DNA from: CAYVIB01 sp964451365
GTDB lineage: Bacteria > Pseudomonadota > Gammaproteobacteria > Pseudomonadales > Cellvibrionaceae
Direction of reading: 5' to 3'
NCBI GenBank assembly: GCA_964451365.1
Contig: CAYVIB010000010.1
Coordinates: 1 to 64,000 of the forward strand
Length of the DNA stretch: 64,000 nt
Below the pieces are notes generated by a model, which was not told where the DNA came from, made no database searches, and was given only the letters and a program-made list of their open reading frames with translations. The translations under genes and the position numbers were made by a program. Of this stretch, positions 56,370 to 64,000 are shown one piece after another (position 1 is the first letter of the stretch; every line of letters starts with the position of its first letter).

Positions 56370-57373
56370 ACCATAACTTCCTATAAATGACGCGCACGAC
56401 GAGGCAGCCCTGCACGAATGAAGGGCACAAAAAGCCCTGACTCCGTTTTAAAACGGAGCGGGCGCGTTACATATTGTTGTTATCGATTCACCTGAGTGGA
56501 TCGGGTTGCTTCGCAAACATGATCCCTATTCATTCTTTTTTTAATCAGTACTGCTTCCGGTATTTGTTTTTCTTTAGTGGGGTTTACCGGTAATCATGTA
56601 CTTTTTATTTTTTTACCTGAATTAAGGACGGACCCGATTAAACAGGAATTTACCAGCAAAAGAAAATTAAACAGGCGCCAAAAGACGATTTTATGAACTT
56701 TTTTACAGATAAAAATCGATAAAAAGCGCGAGATAATATAGTAATTTTTACCTTATGTTAAAAAACGCTCACTTTTGGGCTGGTAAAAATCTGCTGTGAC
56801 AGCAAGATTAAAATCAATACTAATTTTTCTTTCCAACCATCCTTTTTCCCGCTTTGCCAATCGCTCCCACCGGCGATTACAGCACCCGAATACCGTCAGC
56901 CTGTTCGCCGGTTATATGGCGAACAATACTTTTTCCACCTCCGTCGGCATCCGCAAGTATTTTTGGTGCATCCACCATTTTTTCTGCGCAAATTCTGTTT
57001 TTGAAAAATAACTTTGAAAAGTTTGGCTGGTTAATGCATAACTCTTACCTCGCTTTGCAACTATCACGCAACTATTCCAGGAACAAACGCATCCAGGGAC
57101 AATGCACGGTCAATGCCAACACTCCCGCTCGCCAGGGACAGGAGCTGTCTGAAGGCTCACATCGTGCAAAGCGCGTTGGGAAAGGATATCGATTATTATA
57201 GAATGCGTTTTTTGGCCAACATGGACCGCGGACAGCCGGGATTGCACAGGGATGCGCTGCCTGACCCATTCACCGCAGTAGAACCGGATCGATGCAAAAA
57301 TTTTCCCTCGATTGATCACCTTCGTTCCTGTCGTATGGCGCCGACCTGGTGCCACGTATTTGGAAACTGATGC
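56370..57373. other. 1-kb AT-rich region without a convincing gene
   Basis: Holds the cytochrome promoter on its left, including the palindrome at 56441-56458. AT-rich tracts lie at 56530-56800. Open frames at 56796-57201 (plus) and 57072-57269 (minus) have no domain or ribosome site that persuades me. Confidence 0.5.
56441..56458. promoter_or_regulatory. Perfect 18-bp palindrome upstream of the cytochrome gene
   Basis: CTCCGTTTTAAAACGGAG. It could be an operator for the cytochrome gene or a hairpin; no matching site elsewhere in the window was noticed. Confidence 0.5.
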
Positions 57374-58045
57374 ATGAGTCCAAAACAATCAGAAGACCCT
57401 TTCGCCGGCGGCGGTGAGATAGGCGCACTGGCGCGCTCGGTGGATTGGGCGCGGACCCCGCTCGGTCCGGTTGAAACCTGGTCGAGCAGACTGCGCACCA
57501 CCGTAGGTGTGGTAATGCAGAATAAATTCCCCATGCTTCTGCTTTGGGGGAAAGAACTGGTCCAGATTTACAACGACGGCTATCGTCCGATACTCGGCGA
57601 TAAACACCCTCATTCCATGGGAGGGCGCGGAGCCGAAGTATGGTGCGAGATATGGCACATCATCGGCCCCCTGCCCGACGGCGGCTGGGAAAATGCCATT
57701 AAATTCACACCTGAAAAAGGAAATGTAACGATACAGGCCACACAAAAGGAAAATTCTATTGTCTTTGCTGTGTGCGATACGGGTACGGGTGTTCCGCCGG
57801 AAGCGCTGCCGCATATTTTTGATCGCTATTGGCACACCCAGCAGGAACACGCGGGCAGCCGTGGGCTGGGACTGTCGATTGTCAAAGGAATTGTCGAAGC
57901 GCACGGTGGCAGTGTCGGCGCACAAAGCGACGGCAAGCACGGCAGCGTGTTTTATTTTCAATTACCATTAACATGTCGAGCAATATTAATAACAGGATTT
58001 TGCCGAAATAATGCGACTTTTTGCCGTCTCCGATTTACATACTGA
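57374..58045 (+). pseudogene. Histidine kinase with an internal deletion (PAS part fused to HATPase)
   Basis: Frame open for 223 codons. Residues about 1-100 are the N-terminus of a PAS-type kinase (GEIGALARSVDWARTPLGPVETW, VQIYNDGYRPILGDKHP, EVWCEIWHIIGPL). Directly after PDGGWE the sequence enters an HATPase N-box (NAIKFTPEKGN), G boxes (DTGTGV, GSRGLGLSIVKGI) and a normal C-terminus. The rest of the sensor, the HisKA domain with its phospho-His and the start of the HATPase are missing, presumably by an in-frame deletion. It cannot autophosphorylate normally. The end overlaps the next gene by 35 bp, and the C-terminal 20 codons are poorly conserved. Confidence 0.78.
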
Positions 58046-58775
58046 CTACGACGCAAACAAAGATTGGGTCGATGCACTCTCCCGCGTGGATTTTGCGGAC
58101 GACACACTTATCCTGGCGGGGGATATTTCCGACTCTGAAAAACTCGTCGAACATTGTTTCGAGCAACTGGTCACCCGGTTCAGACATGTCTTTTATGTTC
58201 CGGGCAACCACGAGCTGTGGGTAACGCGATCCCCTGCCGGCAATTCCCTGGACAAATTCTACCGGCTTCTTTCACTGGCCGATTCCTACAATATTTTTAC
58301 CGAACGGAGGACAATCGGTTCAGTGGACATTGTGCCTTTGTTTTCCTGGTACGATTTTTCCTTCGGCAAACCGAGCCGGGATTTGATGAAGTCCTGGATG
58401 GATTTTACCCACTGCCGCTGGCCCACGGAATTTAATGGTCCGGCCGAGGTCGCCGCGTTTTTTATGCATCGCAACGAAGCGCGTTTAACGCCCGGCGAAC
58501 GACCGGTAATTTCGTTTTCACATTTTCTGCCGCGCATTGATTTGATGCCGCACTATATTCCGGCCAAATACCGGATTGTTTATCCCGTCCTGGGCAGTGA
58601 ATCGCTGGACCGGCAGATTCGTTTACTGGGGTCGACGATACATATCTATGGACACAGCCACGTCAACCGCGATATCGAAGTTGACGGCGTGCGTTACATT
58701 AACAATGCATTTGCCTATCCCTCCGAAGAACGGATCGCCATGAAAAAGCTGCACTGTGTGCTGGAAAAAATGTAA
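58011..58775 (+). CDS. Metallophosphoesterase
   Basis: 254 residues. Calcineurin-like motifs in order: SDLHTDY, LILAGDIS, VPGNHELW, FSHFLPR and YGHSHVNRD, giving a complete two-metal site. Cytoplasmic; substrate unknown. Starts inside the last codons of the deleted kinase, so it may have been coupled to it. Followed by a REP-like palindromic stretch. Confidence 0.9.
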   Translation: MRLFAVSDLHTDYDANKDWVDALSRVDFADDTLILAGDISDSEKLVEHCFEQLVTRFRHVFYVPGNHELWVTRSPAGNSLDKFYRLLSLADSYNIFTERRTIGSVDIVPLFSWYDFSFGKPSRDLMKSWMDFTHCRWPTEFNGPAEVAAFFMHRNEARLTPGERPVISFSHFLPRIDLMPHYIPAKYRIVYPVLGSESLDRQIRLLGSTIHIYGHSHVNRDIEVDGVRYINNAFAYPSEERIAMKKLHCVLEKM

Positions 58776-58782
58776 CCACGGC

Positions 58783-58872
58783 GTAGGTCGGGTAAGCGAT
58801 GGCCCGACACTTCGGGCGCCGCCCACCAATCACCGTACAAGACGGCGGGTGGCGTTTCACTTACCCGCCCCA
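58783..58872. repeat. REP-like palindromic sequence between convergent genes
   Basis: Contains GTAGGTCGGGTAAGCG, GGCGCCGCCCACC, GGCGGGTGGCG and CTTACCCGCCCCAC, matching the GTAGGGCGGG / GGCGGGTGGCGC element at 16731-16805. It lies between the metallophosphoesterase and hrpB stops and may act as a bidirectional terminator. Confidence 0.65.
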
Positions 58873-58876
58873 CAAA

Positions 58877-61411
58877 CTATTCTTTATCCCGCAGGCGCCG
58901 GTTGGTCAAACGCGTGGCGGGCATCTCCCAGGGATTATCGGGCCAGGGGTGTTTCGGGTAGCGGCCCTTCATTTCCTTTTTTACGTCAGCGTAACTGCCG
59001 TTCCAGAATCCTTCCAGATCCTGCGTAATCTGCAACGGCCGCCGCGCCGGCGAAAGCAAATGCACAAGCAGTTTTACTTTTCCTTTCGCAACGGCGGGCG
59101 TGGCTTTCGCACCGAACATTTCCTGCAATTTTACTTCCAGCACCGGCGGCGATTGTGTGTAATCAATCGCGCACATCGACCCTGAAGGAACACTAATTTT
59201 TTGCGGCGCGAGCTCGTCCAGTTGCCGCGGCAACGGCCAGGACAGGAGGGCCGACAGTATCGTCGCGAGGTCGAGCTTGTTCAGGTCACCGCGATTGTTA
59301 ACCTGGTCGAGAAAAGGTAACAGCCAGGTTTCCAGCGTTGCCATTAACGCAGTGTCGGATAAGTCCGGCCACGCCGGTTGGTGATCGGGAAACTGTTTGC
59401 GCAACAGCACAATGCGCGCACGCCACTGTTGCAAATATTCCGTCCACGGCAGTGTTTGCAATCCCTCGCGCCGCAGCCAGTTTACAATGGCGAGATTTTT
59501 TTGTTCGCGCGAAACTGTTGTCGCGGGTTTGCGCTCCAGCACGATCTCACCCATACATCGCCAGGTTTCAGTCACCAGGCGATCATCTTTCCAGTCAATA
59601 ACAATTTCGTCGCGGACCAGGTCCGCCAAGTGATGGTCGAAAAGTTCCGGCGCGAGCGGCAGGGCGGAAAAAATGCGGTCGGCGCTGTGGCTGCTGGAGC
59701 CGCCGGTTTCGCTCACCACCAGCCATTCATTGTTTGCCAGAATATCGCCGGTGGGCAATATGGCCGAGCGGCCATTGCTGAGTTGATACAACTCACGCTG
59801 GCTTGGCCTCTGCCGCGCAATGCGATCCGGATAAGCGCAGGCCAAAAGAAACGCGGCGGCTTTTTCCTGCTCCAGTGACGGCAGCGATTCACCCACCGGG
59901 GACGGCGCAATTTGCGCGAGAAAATTTTTCGCCATTTGTTGCGTGCGTTGCAGCCAGCCAAAATAATTCTTTTCACAGCGCCGTTGCCCCAGCAGAGTTT
60001 CCAGCACCAGCATAAAATCCGCGCCAGCCATGGGTAGCGGATTTTTTTCCGCCAGCGCCGCAGCAATATGCGCGGCCAATTCACTCGTGCTGATATCGAT
60101 ACTGCGCAAAAGCATATGCGCCAAACGCGGATGTGTGGGCAAGGTCGCCATGCGTTGCCCATGGGCGGTCAACGTGTGGCGCCGGCCTTGCCCGATTGCA
60201 CCCAGACTTTCAAGCAGATCCAGCGCCTGGTTAACAGCCGCCGCGGGCGGTGTATCCAGCCATTGCAATTCCTCCGGGTCGGCAATCCCCCACTGCAACA
60301 GTTGCAATACCAGCGGTGCAAGATCAGCCAGGAGAATTTCCGGCGACAGGTAGGAAGCCAGTTGCGCCTGCTGGTCCTCACTCCACAAGCGATAACAATG
60401 ACCGGGGCCGAGACGACCGGCACGACCGGCGCGCTGCACACTGGATGCGCGGGAAATTCTCTGCGTGTTCAATCTCGTCATACCGGTGCGCGGATCAAAT
60501 TCCGGCTTGCGCACCAGGCCGGAATCCACCACGGTGGTTACGCCGTCGATGGTCAGACTCGTTTCGGCAATGTCGGTAGCCAAAATAACTTTACGCGCGT
60601 TCTTTCCCAGCGGTCGCAATGCCTTTTGTTGCTCCACCATCGTGAGGCTGCCATGCAACGGCAGCAACACTGCATCTTGGTCGACTCGCGTTTTGAGATT
60701 GGCGAGGCAGCGCTGGATTTCCGCCAGCCCCGGCAAGAACGCCAGAATATCTCCCTGCTGTTCCCGCAGGGCAATACATACGGCATCGGCGACTTTGTCG
60801 ACAACAGGCTCTCCCCATTTGTACGATGCGCCGTAGTGAATTTTCACTTCATGGGCGCGGCCTTCGCTGCGCAGAATGGGAGCGTTATTCAACAACGCGC
60901 CGATGGCCGCGCCGTCCAGCGTGGCGGACATCACCAACAGCTTCAACGGTGTTTTCCCTGTACGAAAAATTTCGCGTGCTTTCAGGCACAGTGCCAATCC
61001 CAAGTCCGAATGAATACTGCGCTCGTGAAATTCGTCGAACACCACGGCAGCTACGTTGGCCAACTCCGGATCATCCTGCAGCCAGCGGGTGAGGATGCCT
61101 TCGGTAACCACTTCGATGACGGTATTTCTGCTGACTTTCTTTTCCAGGCGGATGCGGTAGCCCACCCGCTCGCCCACGACCTCCCCGAGCAATTCCGCCA
61201 TGCGCTCCGCCGCCGCGCGGGCCGCCACGCGACGCGGTTCAAGCACGATGATTTTTCCCCCTTTGCGCCAAAGTGCCGCCATCAACGCAAGCGGCACTAA
61301 TGTCGTTTTGCCGGCGCCGGGCGCGGCTTCCAGCACCAATTCATCGCGTTCGCCGAGCTGGCGGACGATATCCGGCAACAGGGGGCGAATGGGTAGATCG
61401 GGGAAATTCAT
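58877..61411 (-). CDS. hrpB: ATP-dependent helicase HrpB
   Basis: 844 residues. Opens LPIRPLLPDIVRQLGERDELVLEAAPGAGKTTLVPLAL (Walker A), followed by VVFDEFHERS (DExH Walker B), MSATLDG, the helicase C region (ATDIAETSLTIDGV, QRAGRAGRLGPGHCYRLW) and the HrpB C-terminal domain. RNA helicase-like protein whose role in most bacteria is not settled. Length and order match known HrpB. Confidence 0.95.
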   Translation of the reverse strand: MNFPDLPIRPLLPDIVRQLGERDELVLEAAPGAGKTTLVPLALMAALWRKGGKIIVLEPRRVAARAAAERMAELLGEVVGERVGYRIRLEKKVSRNTVIEVVTEGILTRWLQDDPELANVAAVVFDEFHERSIHSDLGLALCLKAREIFRTGKTPLKLLVMSATLDGAAIGALLNNAPILRSEGRAHEVKIHYGASYKWGEPVVDKVADAVCIALREQQGDILAFLPGLAEIQRCLANLKTRVDQDAVLLPLHGSLTMVEQQKALRPLGKNARKVILATDIAETSLTIDGVTTVVDSGLVRKPEFDPRTGMTRLNTQRISRASSVQRAGRAGRLGPGHCYRLWSEDQQAQLASYLSPEILLADLAPLVLQLLQWGIADPEELQWLDTPPAAAVNQALDLLESLGAIGQGRRHTLTAHGQRMATLPTHPRLAHMLLRSIDISTSELAAHIAAALAEKNPLPMAGADFMLVLETLLGQRRCEKNYFGWLQRTQQMAKNFLAQIAPSPVGESLPSLEQEKAAAFLLACAYPDRIARQRPSQRELYQLSNGRSAILPTGDILANNEWLVVSETGGSSSHSADRIFSALPLAPELFDHHLADLVRDEIVIDWKDDRLVTETWRCMGEIVLERKPATTVSREQKNLAIVNWLRREGLQTLPWTEYLQQWRARIVLLRKQFPDHQPAWPDLSDTALMATLETWLLPFLDQVNNRGDLNKLDLATILSALLSWPLPRQLDELAPQKISVPSGSMCAIDYTQSPPVLEVKLQEMFGAKATPAVAKGKVKLLVHLLSPARRPLQITQDLEGFWNGSYADVKKEMKGRYPKHPWPDNPWEMPATRLTNRRLRDKE

Positions 61412-61839
61412 TGCGAAAGCGAGTAATGGGAATAAATCGACCGGCAGTTTATCGCATTTTCCATATTGATGTTTAAGCCGGCGGCGAAGCGATATGCCAG
61501 CCGCACTGCCTTATGGAAGATTTTTTCCACGGCTGTGCCAACGAGTCGACTTTTTCGCGCGACCGCCAGCGAACCGGTTGCCGGTGGTTTATGTCTGATA
61601 CGATGAGCAGGAAATCAGGGCCTGTTAACACGAATTCGCTTATCGCTGCTGGAGGCCATTTTTTTCCGGCAAGCGGTACGCCTCCCGGACAGAAGGAGCG
61701 TAGTGTAGTCATTCTACATAAGCGACTGATAACGCCGCTGGGCGGTGCATACTATTCGTTACACCACACTAGACTGGCGGCTTTTTAGGCACAACAGCGA
61801 CAACCGAATTCGTGTCAACAGGCCCTAAGGAGACATTCG
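61412..61839. other. 428-bp intergenic region containing a MITE-like element
   Basis: No gene. Occupied over half its length by the inverted-repeat element at 61617-61826; the rest holds the hrpB promoter region. Confidence 0.6.
61617..61826. repeat. 210-bp MITE-like element with 35-bp terminal inverted repeats
   Basis: Left arm (61617-61651) begins AGGGCCTGTTAACACGAA; right arm (61792-61826), read inverted, begins AGGGCCTGTTGACACGAA. The arms match at 31 of 35 positions. The interior has no open frame of note. No obvious target duplication is seen. The right end lies 14 bp before the GTG of the monooxygenase-like gene and supplies part of its leader. Confidence 0.7.
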
Positions 61840-62163
61840 GTGAAATACATCTTTGAGATTCGCATTAAGGAGGGCCACACCGCCGAGGATTACGCGGATG
61901 CGTGGGTCCGGGCCAGCGAGCTGATTCAGCGTGCTCCCGGCGCCTTGGGAACCGAATTACACCGGAAGATCGACGACCCGAATGCCCTGATTGCCATCGC
62001 GCACTGGAAGAGCAAAGCCGACCGTGACGCCATGGAGGCCGAGCACGATCCGGCGGTGAAGGAAATAATCAAAAGCGCCGCGCCTTTCGTGGAGATTCGA
62101 CCGATTGGTGAATTCGAGGAGCCCGAGTGGGTGGTCAGCCCGGCCACATTGCTGGCGGGTTAG
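61840..62163 (+). CDS. Antibiotic-biosynthesis monooxygenase-like (ABM) protein
   Basis: 107 residues from a GTG at 61840 with AAGGAGA upstream. ABM-type dimeric alpha/beta barrel fold: KYIFEIRIKEGHTAEDYADAWVRASELIQRAPGALGTELHRKI and AHWKSKADRDAMEAE. Family members degrade heme or oxidise quinones, but many only share the fold. The MITE-like element is immediately upstream. Confidence 0.78.
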   Translation: MKYIFEIRIKEGHTAEDYADAWVRASELIQRAPGALGTELHRKIDDPNALIAIAHWKSKADRDAMEAEHDPAVKEIIKSAAPFVEIRPIGEFEEPEWVVSPATLLAG

Positions 62164-62243
62164 TTTCCGGTCCGGAGCGTGGTGTGAATCTTGCGTCTTT
62201 CTCGTTATCACCATCACACCGGATCAAGTCACTGGAGGTACCC

Positions 62244-62732
62244 GTGCTGAACGAAGATCAAACAAATGAACTGTGGGATTTTATCAAAGATATACCGGTA
62301 ACGATGATGACAACCATCGATGGCGGTATTATTCGATCCCGCCCAATGCATATGGTACAAAAGAATTTTTCCGGCAAGCTGTGGTTCTTTACGGACCTGT
62401 CGGCCGCCAAATCCGATGAAATTGCCAATATGCACGAAGTTGGCCTGAGCTATGAAGATACCCACAAGCAACGTTACGTCTCGCTGTCAGGTACCGCGCG
62501 CACAATCCGGGACAAAGCGTTGGTTGAACAGTTCTGGAATTCCATGGTGGGCGCCTGGTTCCCGAATGGGAAAGACGATTCCAATATCGGTTTTATTGAG
62601 GTGACCGCCCACCAGGCCGAAGTCTGGGACGCCACAACCGGCCGCGTCAGGCAACTTTTCAAAATAGCGCTGGCGAATATAAGAAACCAAAAACCCGACG
62701 TGGGAGAACATCATCGATACGGGGGCCATTGA
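62244..62732 (+). CDS. Pyridoxamine-5'-phosphate-oxidase-like flavin-binding protein
   Basis: 162 residues from the GTG at 62244, chosen because GGAGG lies at 62234-62238; the frame continues upstream without family character. Split-barrel fold of the general stress protein 26 type: DFIKDIPVTMMTTIDGGIIRSRPMHM, LWFFTDLSAAKSDEI, YVSLSGTARTIRDK, WFPNGKDDSNIGFIEVT. It probably binds FMN or F420-like cofactor. Separate from the ArsR operon that follows. Confidence 0.85.
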   Translation: MLNEDQTNELWDFIKDIPVTMMTTIDGGIIRSRPMHMVQKNFSGKLWFFTDLSAAKSDEIANMHEVGLSYEDTHKQRYVSLSGTARTIRDKALVEQFWNSMVGAWFPNGKDDSNIGFIEVTAHQAEVWDATTGRVRQLFKIALANIRNQKPDVGEHHRYGGH

Positions 62733-62762
62733 CCTTTTCCCTATAAAATCCACCAAACCTTA

Positions 62763-62815
62763 AAGTTAGGTATTGACCTAACTTTTATTTCCCGTATAGT
62801 TAGGTATATGCCTAA
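62763..62815 (+). promoter_or_regulatory. Promoter and twin operators of the arsR operon
   Basis: TTGACC (62773-62778), 16-bp spacer and TATAGT (62795-62800) form a sigma-70 promoter. A perfect palindrome with 9-bp arms AAGTTAGGT / ACCTAACTT (62763-62771 and 62776-62784) overlaps the -35 box, and a second, TTAGG..CCTAA (62800-62815), overlaps the start codon. The start codon at 62808 is only 7 nt beyond the -10 box, so the mRNA is probably leaderless. Confidence 0.65.
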
Positions 62816-63155
62816 GCAAAACCCACCATTGGAACGCGTTTTTTACGCCCTCTCCGACCCGACGCGCATGGCCGTGCTGGCGCGGTTGAGCGATGGTCCG
62901 GCGGCAGTAAGTGAACTGGCCCGGCCTTTCGAAATGGCATTGCCCTCATTCCTGCAACACTTGAAAGTGCTGCAGGAATGCGGCCTTGTGGCTTCCCGCA
63001 AAACCGGCCGGGTGCGTACTTTTGAACTCAAGCCCGAGCCTCTGGCGGAAGCTCAGGACTGGCTGGAGAAGCGGCGACAGCTTTGGCAACGTCGCCTCGA
63101 CCGGCTCGACAATTACCTGCTTACATTGAAGGAGAAAAAAGATGGCTCAGACTGA
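62808..63155 (+). CDS. ArsR-family transcriptional regulator (SRPBCC-linked type)
   Basis: 115 residues. Winged helix: VFYALSDPTRMAVLARLSDGPAAVSELARPFEMALPSFLQHLKVLQECGLVASRKTGR. This is the type commonly paired with SRPBCC genes. Metal-binding Cys motifs of classic ArsR are absent, so the effector is not a metal of the usual kind. It overlaps the SRPBCC gene by 14 bp. Two palindromes at its own promoter suggest autoregulation. Confidence 0.92.
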   Translation: MPKQNPPLERVFYALSDPTRMAVLARLSDGPAAVSELARPFEMALPSFLQHLKVLQECGLVASRKTGRVRTFELKPEPLAEAQDWLEKRRQLWQRRLDRLDNYLLTLKEKKDGSD

Positions 63156-63639
63156 CTTCCCCCATAATTCAAAACTGGACCTGGTGATGGATCGCGTCAT
63201 CGATGTACCGAGAGAACTGGTATGGAAGGCCTGGACCACGCCCGAAATGTTGAAACAGTGGTTTACGCCCGCGCCATGGAAAACCATCGAGTGCGAAATC
63301 GATCTGCGTCCCGGTGGTATTTTTCGCACCGTCATGCTTTCACCGGAGGGGGAGACCTTCCCCAACAATGGTTGTTACCTGGAGATAGTCGAAAACAAAA
63401 AACTGGTGTGGACCGATGCGCTGGAACAACATTTTCGCCCCGCCGAAAAACCCAACGACTGCTTCAACCATTTCTTTACCGCACACATTCTGCTGGAACC
63501 ACACGAGAAAGGCACCCGGTACACCGTTATCGCCTTACACAGCGATGAAGAAGGGCGCAAACAACACGAGGAGCAGGGTTTTCACGACGGCTGGGGCTCC
63601 GCGCTGGACCAAATGGTTGAAATGTTCAAAAAGATGTAG
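63142..63639 (+). CDS. SRPBCC (AHSA1-like) protein
   Basis: 165 residues. START/AHSA1-like hydrophobic-pocket fold: DRVIDVPRELVWKAWTTPEMLKQWFTPAPWKT, IDLRPGGIFRTVM, NNGCYLEIVENKKLVWTDAL and GWGSALDQMVEMF. Commonly paired with ArsR regulators as here, function of the pair is unknown. The start overlaps the regulator by 14 bp, which indicates coupling. Confidence 0.92.
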   Translation: MAQTDFPHNSKLDLVMDRVIDVPRELVWKAWTTPEMLKQWFTPAPWKTIECEIDLRPGGIFRTVMLSPEGETFPNNGCYLEIVENKKLVWTDALEQHFRPAEKPNDCFNHFFTAHILLEPHEKGTRYTVIALHSDEEGRKQHEEQGFHDGWGSALDQMVEMFKKM

Positions 63640-63649
63640 GGATTTATTT

Positions 63650-64000
63650 ATGCCCCTGACGCTTTACTACCACCCCCTGGCTTCATTTTGCTGGAAGCCG
63701 CTTATCGCGCTTTACGAGTACGATATTCCTTTCACGCCGGTGCTGGTGGATTTAATGAACGAAATCTCCCGCAACGAGTTTTTAAAAATCTGGCCGATGG
63801 GGCAGTTCCCGGTTTTAAAAGACGAAAGCAGGGACAAGATAATTCCGCAATCGACGGCGATTCTGGAGTACCTCACCCTCCATCATCGCGGAAAAACACC
63901 GTTGATTCCGGACGATCCCGAGCTTGCACTGGAAGCTCGCCGCTGGAACGATTTTTACGACAGCTACCTGCAGGCGCCAATGCAAAAAATAGTCGGCGAT
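63650..64000 (+). CDS. Glutathione S-transferase (3' partial)
   Basis: Open to the right window edge; 117 codons visible from the ATG at 63650. Thioredoxin-fold GST N-terminal domain: LYYHPLASFCWKPLIALYE, with Ser/Cys at the active-site position, VDLMNEISRNEFLKIWPMGQFPVLKDE with cis-Pro, and QSTAILEYL. The helical C-terminal domain begins at LEARRWNDFYD. It follows the SRPBCC gene by 10 bp and is probably the third gene of the ArsR operon, pointing to detoxification. Confidence 0.88.
   Translation, partial: MPLTLYYHPLASFCWKPLIALYEYDIPFTPVLVDLMNEISRNEFLKIWPMGQFPVLKDESRDKIIPQSTAILEYLTLHHRGKTPLIPDDPELALEARRWNDFYDSYLQAPMQKIVGD

Overview
The window looks like chromosomal DNA of a Gram-negative, polysaccharide-degrading gammaproteobacterium, most likely Cellvibrionaceae (Cellvibrio or a close relative). 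The pointers are secreted enzymes with long poly-serine linkers joined to CBM2, CBM10 and CBM32-like modules, CarbPul-type TonB-dependent receptors, and many lipoproteins and OmpA-like proteins. This placement is inferred from gene style; no rRNA or tRNA gene is present to confirm it.

Layout. 0-5.4 kb: two large hybrid histidine kinases; the first is cut by the window edge and carries tandem HAMP repeats. 5.6-12.5 kb: envelope and stress genes (DUF6491-like lipoprotein, three OmpA-domain proteins each behind a sigma-54-type promoter, PRC-barrel protein, DJ-1/PfpI protein, Tat-exported Gfo/Idh/MocA oxidoreductase, MtgA, DUF488 protein). 12.6-17.2 kb: a minus-strand operon that resembles a metal (possibly copper) acquisition cluster: DUF2946 protein, TonB-dependent receptor, Cys-rich BNR-repeat protein and TlpA-like thioredoxin. 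17.5-21.4 kb: a secreted CBM2-CBM32-HExxH protein and a DUF6748-like protein. 21.4-31.7 kb: a galactan utilisation locus with LacI regulator, GPH-type sugar transporter, GH2 lipoprotein, a decayed GH53 lipoprotein, a CarbPul TonB-dependent receptor and a divergent secreted GH53-CBM10-CBM10 endo-galactanase. Two inverted operator-like sites lie between the last two.

31.8-39.7 kb is the accessory-looking part: an EEP-fold nuclease/phosphatase-like protein, an alpha/beta hydrolase divergent from an XRE-type regulator, a highly structured 265-bp element closed by a perfect 18-bp stem with its own promoter, a small CxxC protein, remnants of a galactose-oxidase-like gene and a Fic gene, and two toxin-like proteins that share an N-terminal DNR...KIAQ leader. 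39.7-48.5 kb is mixed (duplicated Cys-repeat secreted protein, hydrolase, cold-shock protein, amidohydrolase, solute-sensing HD-GYP protein, MOSC protein).

48.6-53.8 kb is an AcrR-AcrA-AcrB type efflux locus with two AcrR-like operators. 53.9-64 kb contains DUF427, CBS-pair and pentaheme cytochrome genes, an internally deleted histidine kinase, a metallophosphoesterase, the helicase HrpB, a 210-bp MITE-like element, and an ArsR-SRPBCC-GST operon with a probably leaderless autoregulated promoter. The most novel-looking items are the structured element at 34.8-35.1 kb and the neighbouring toxin-like pair.
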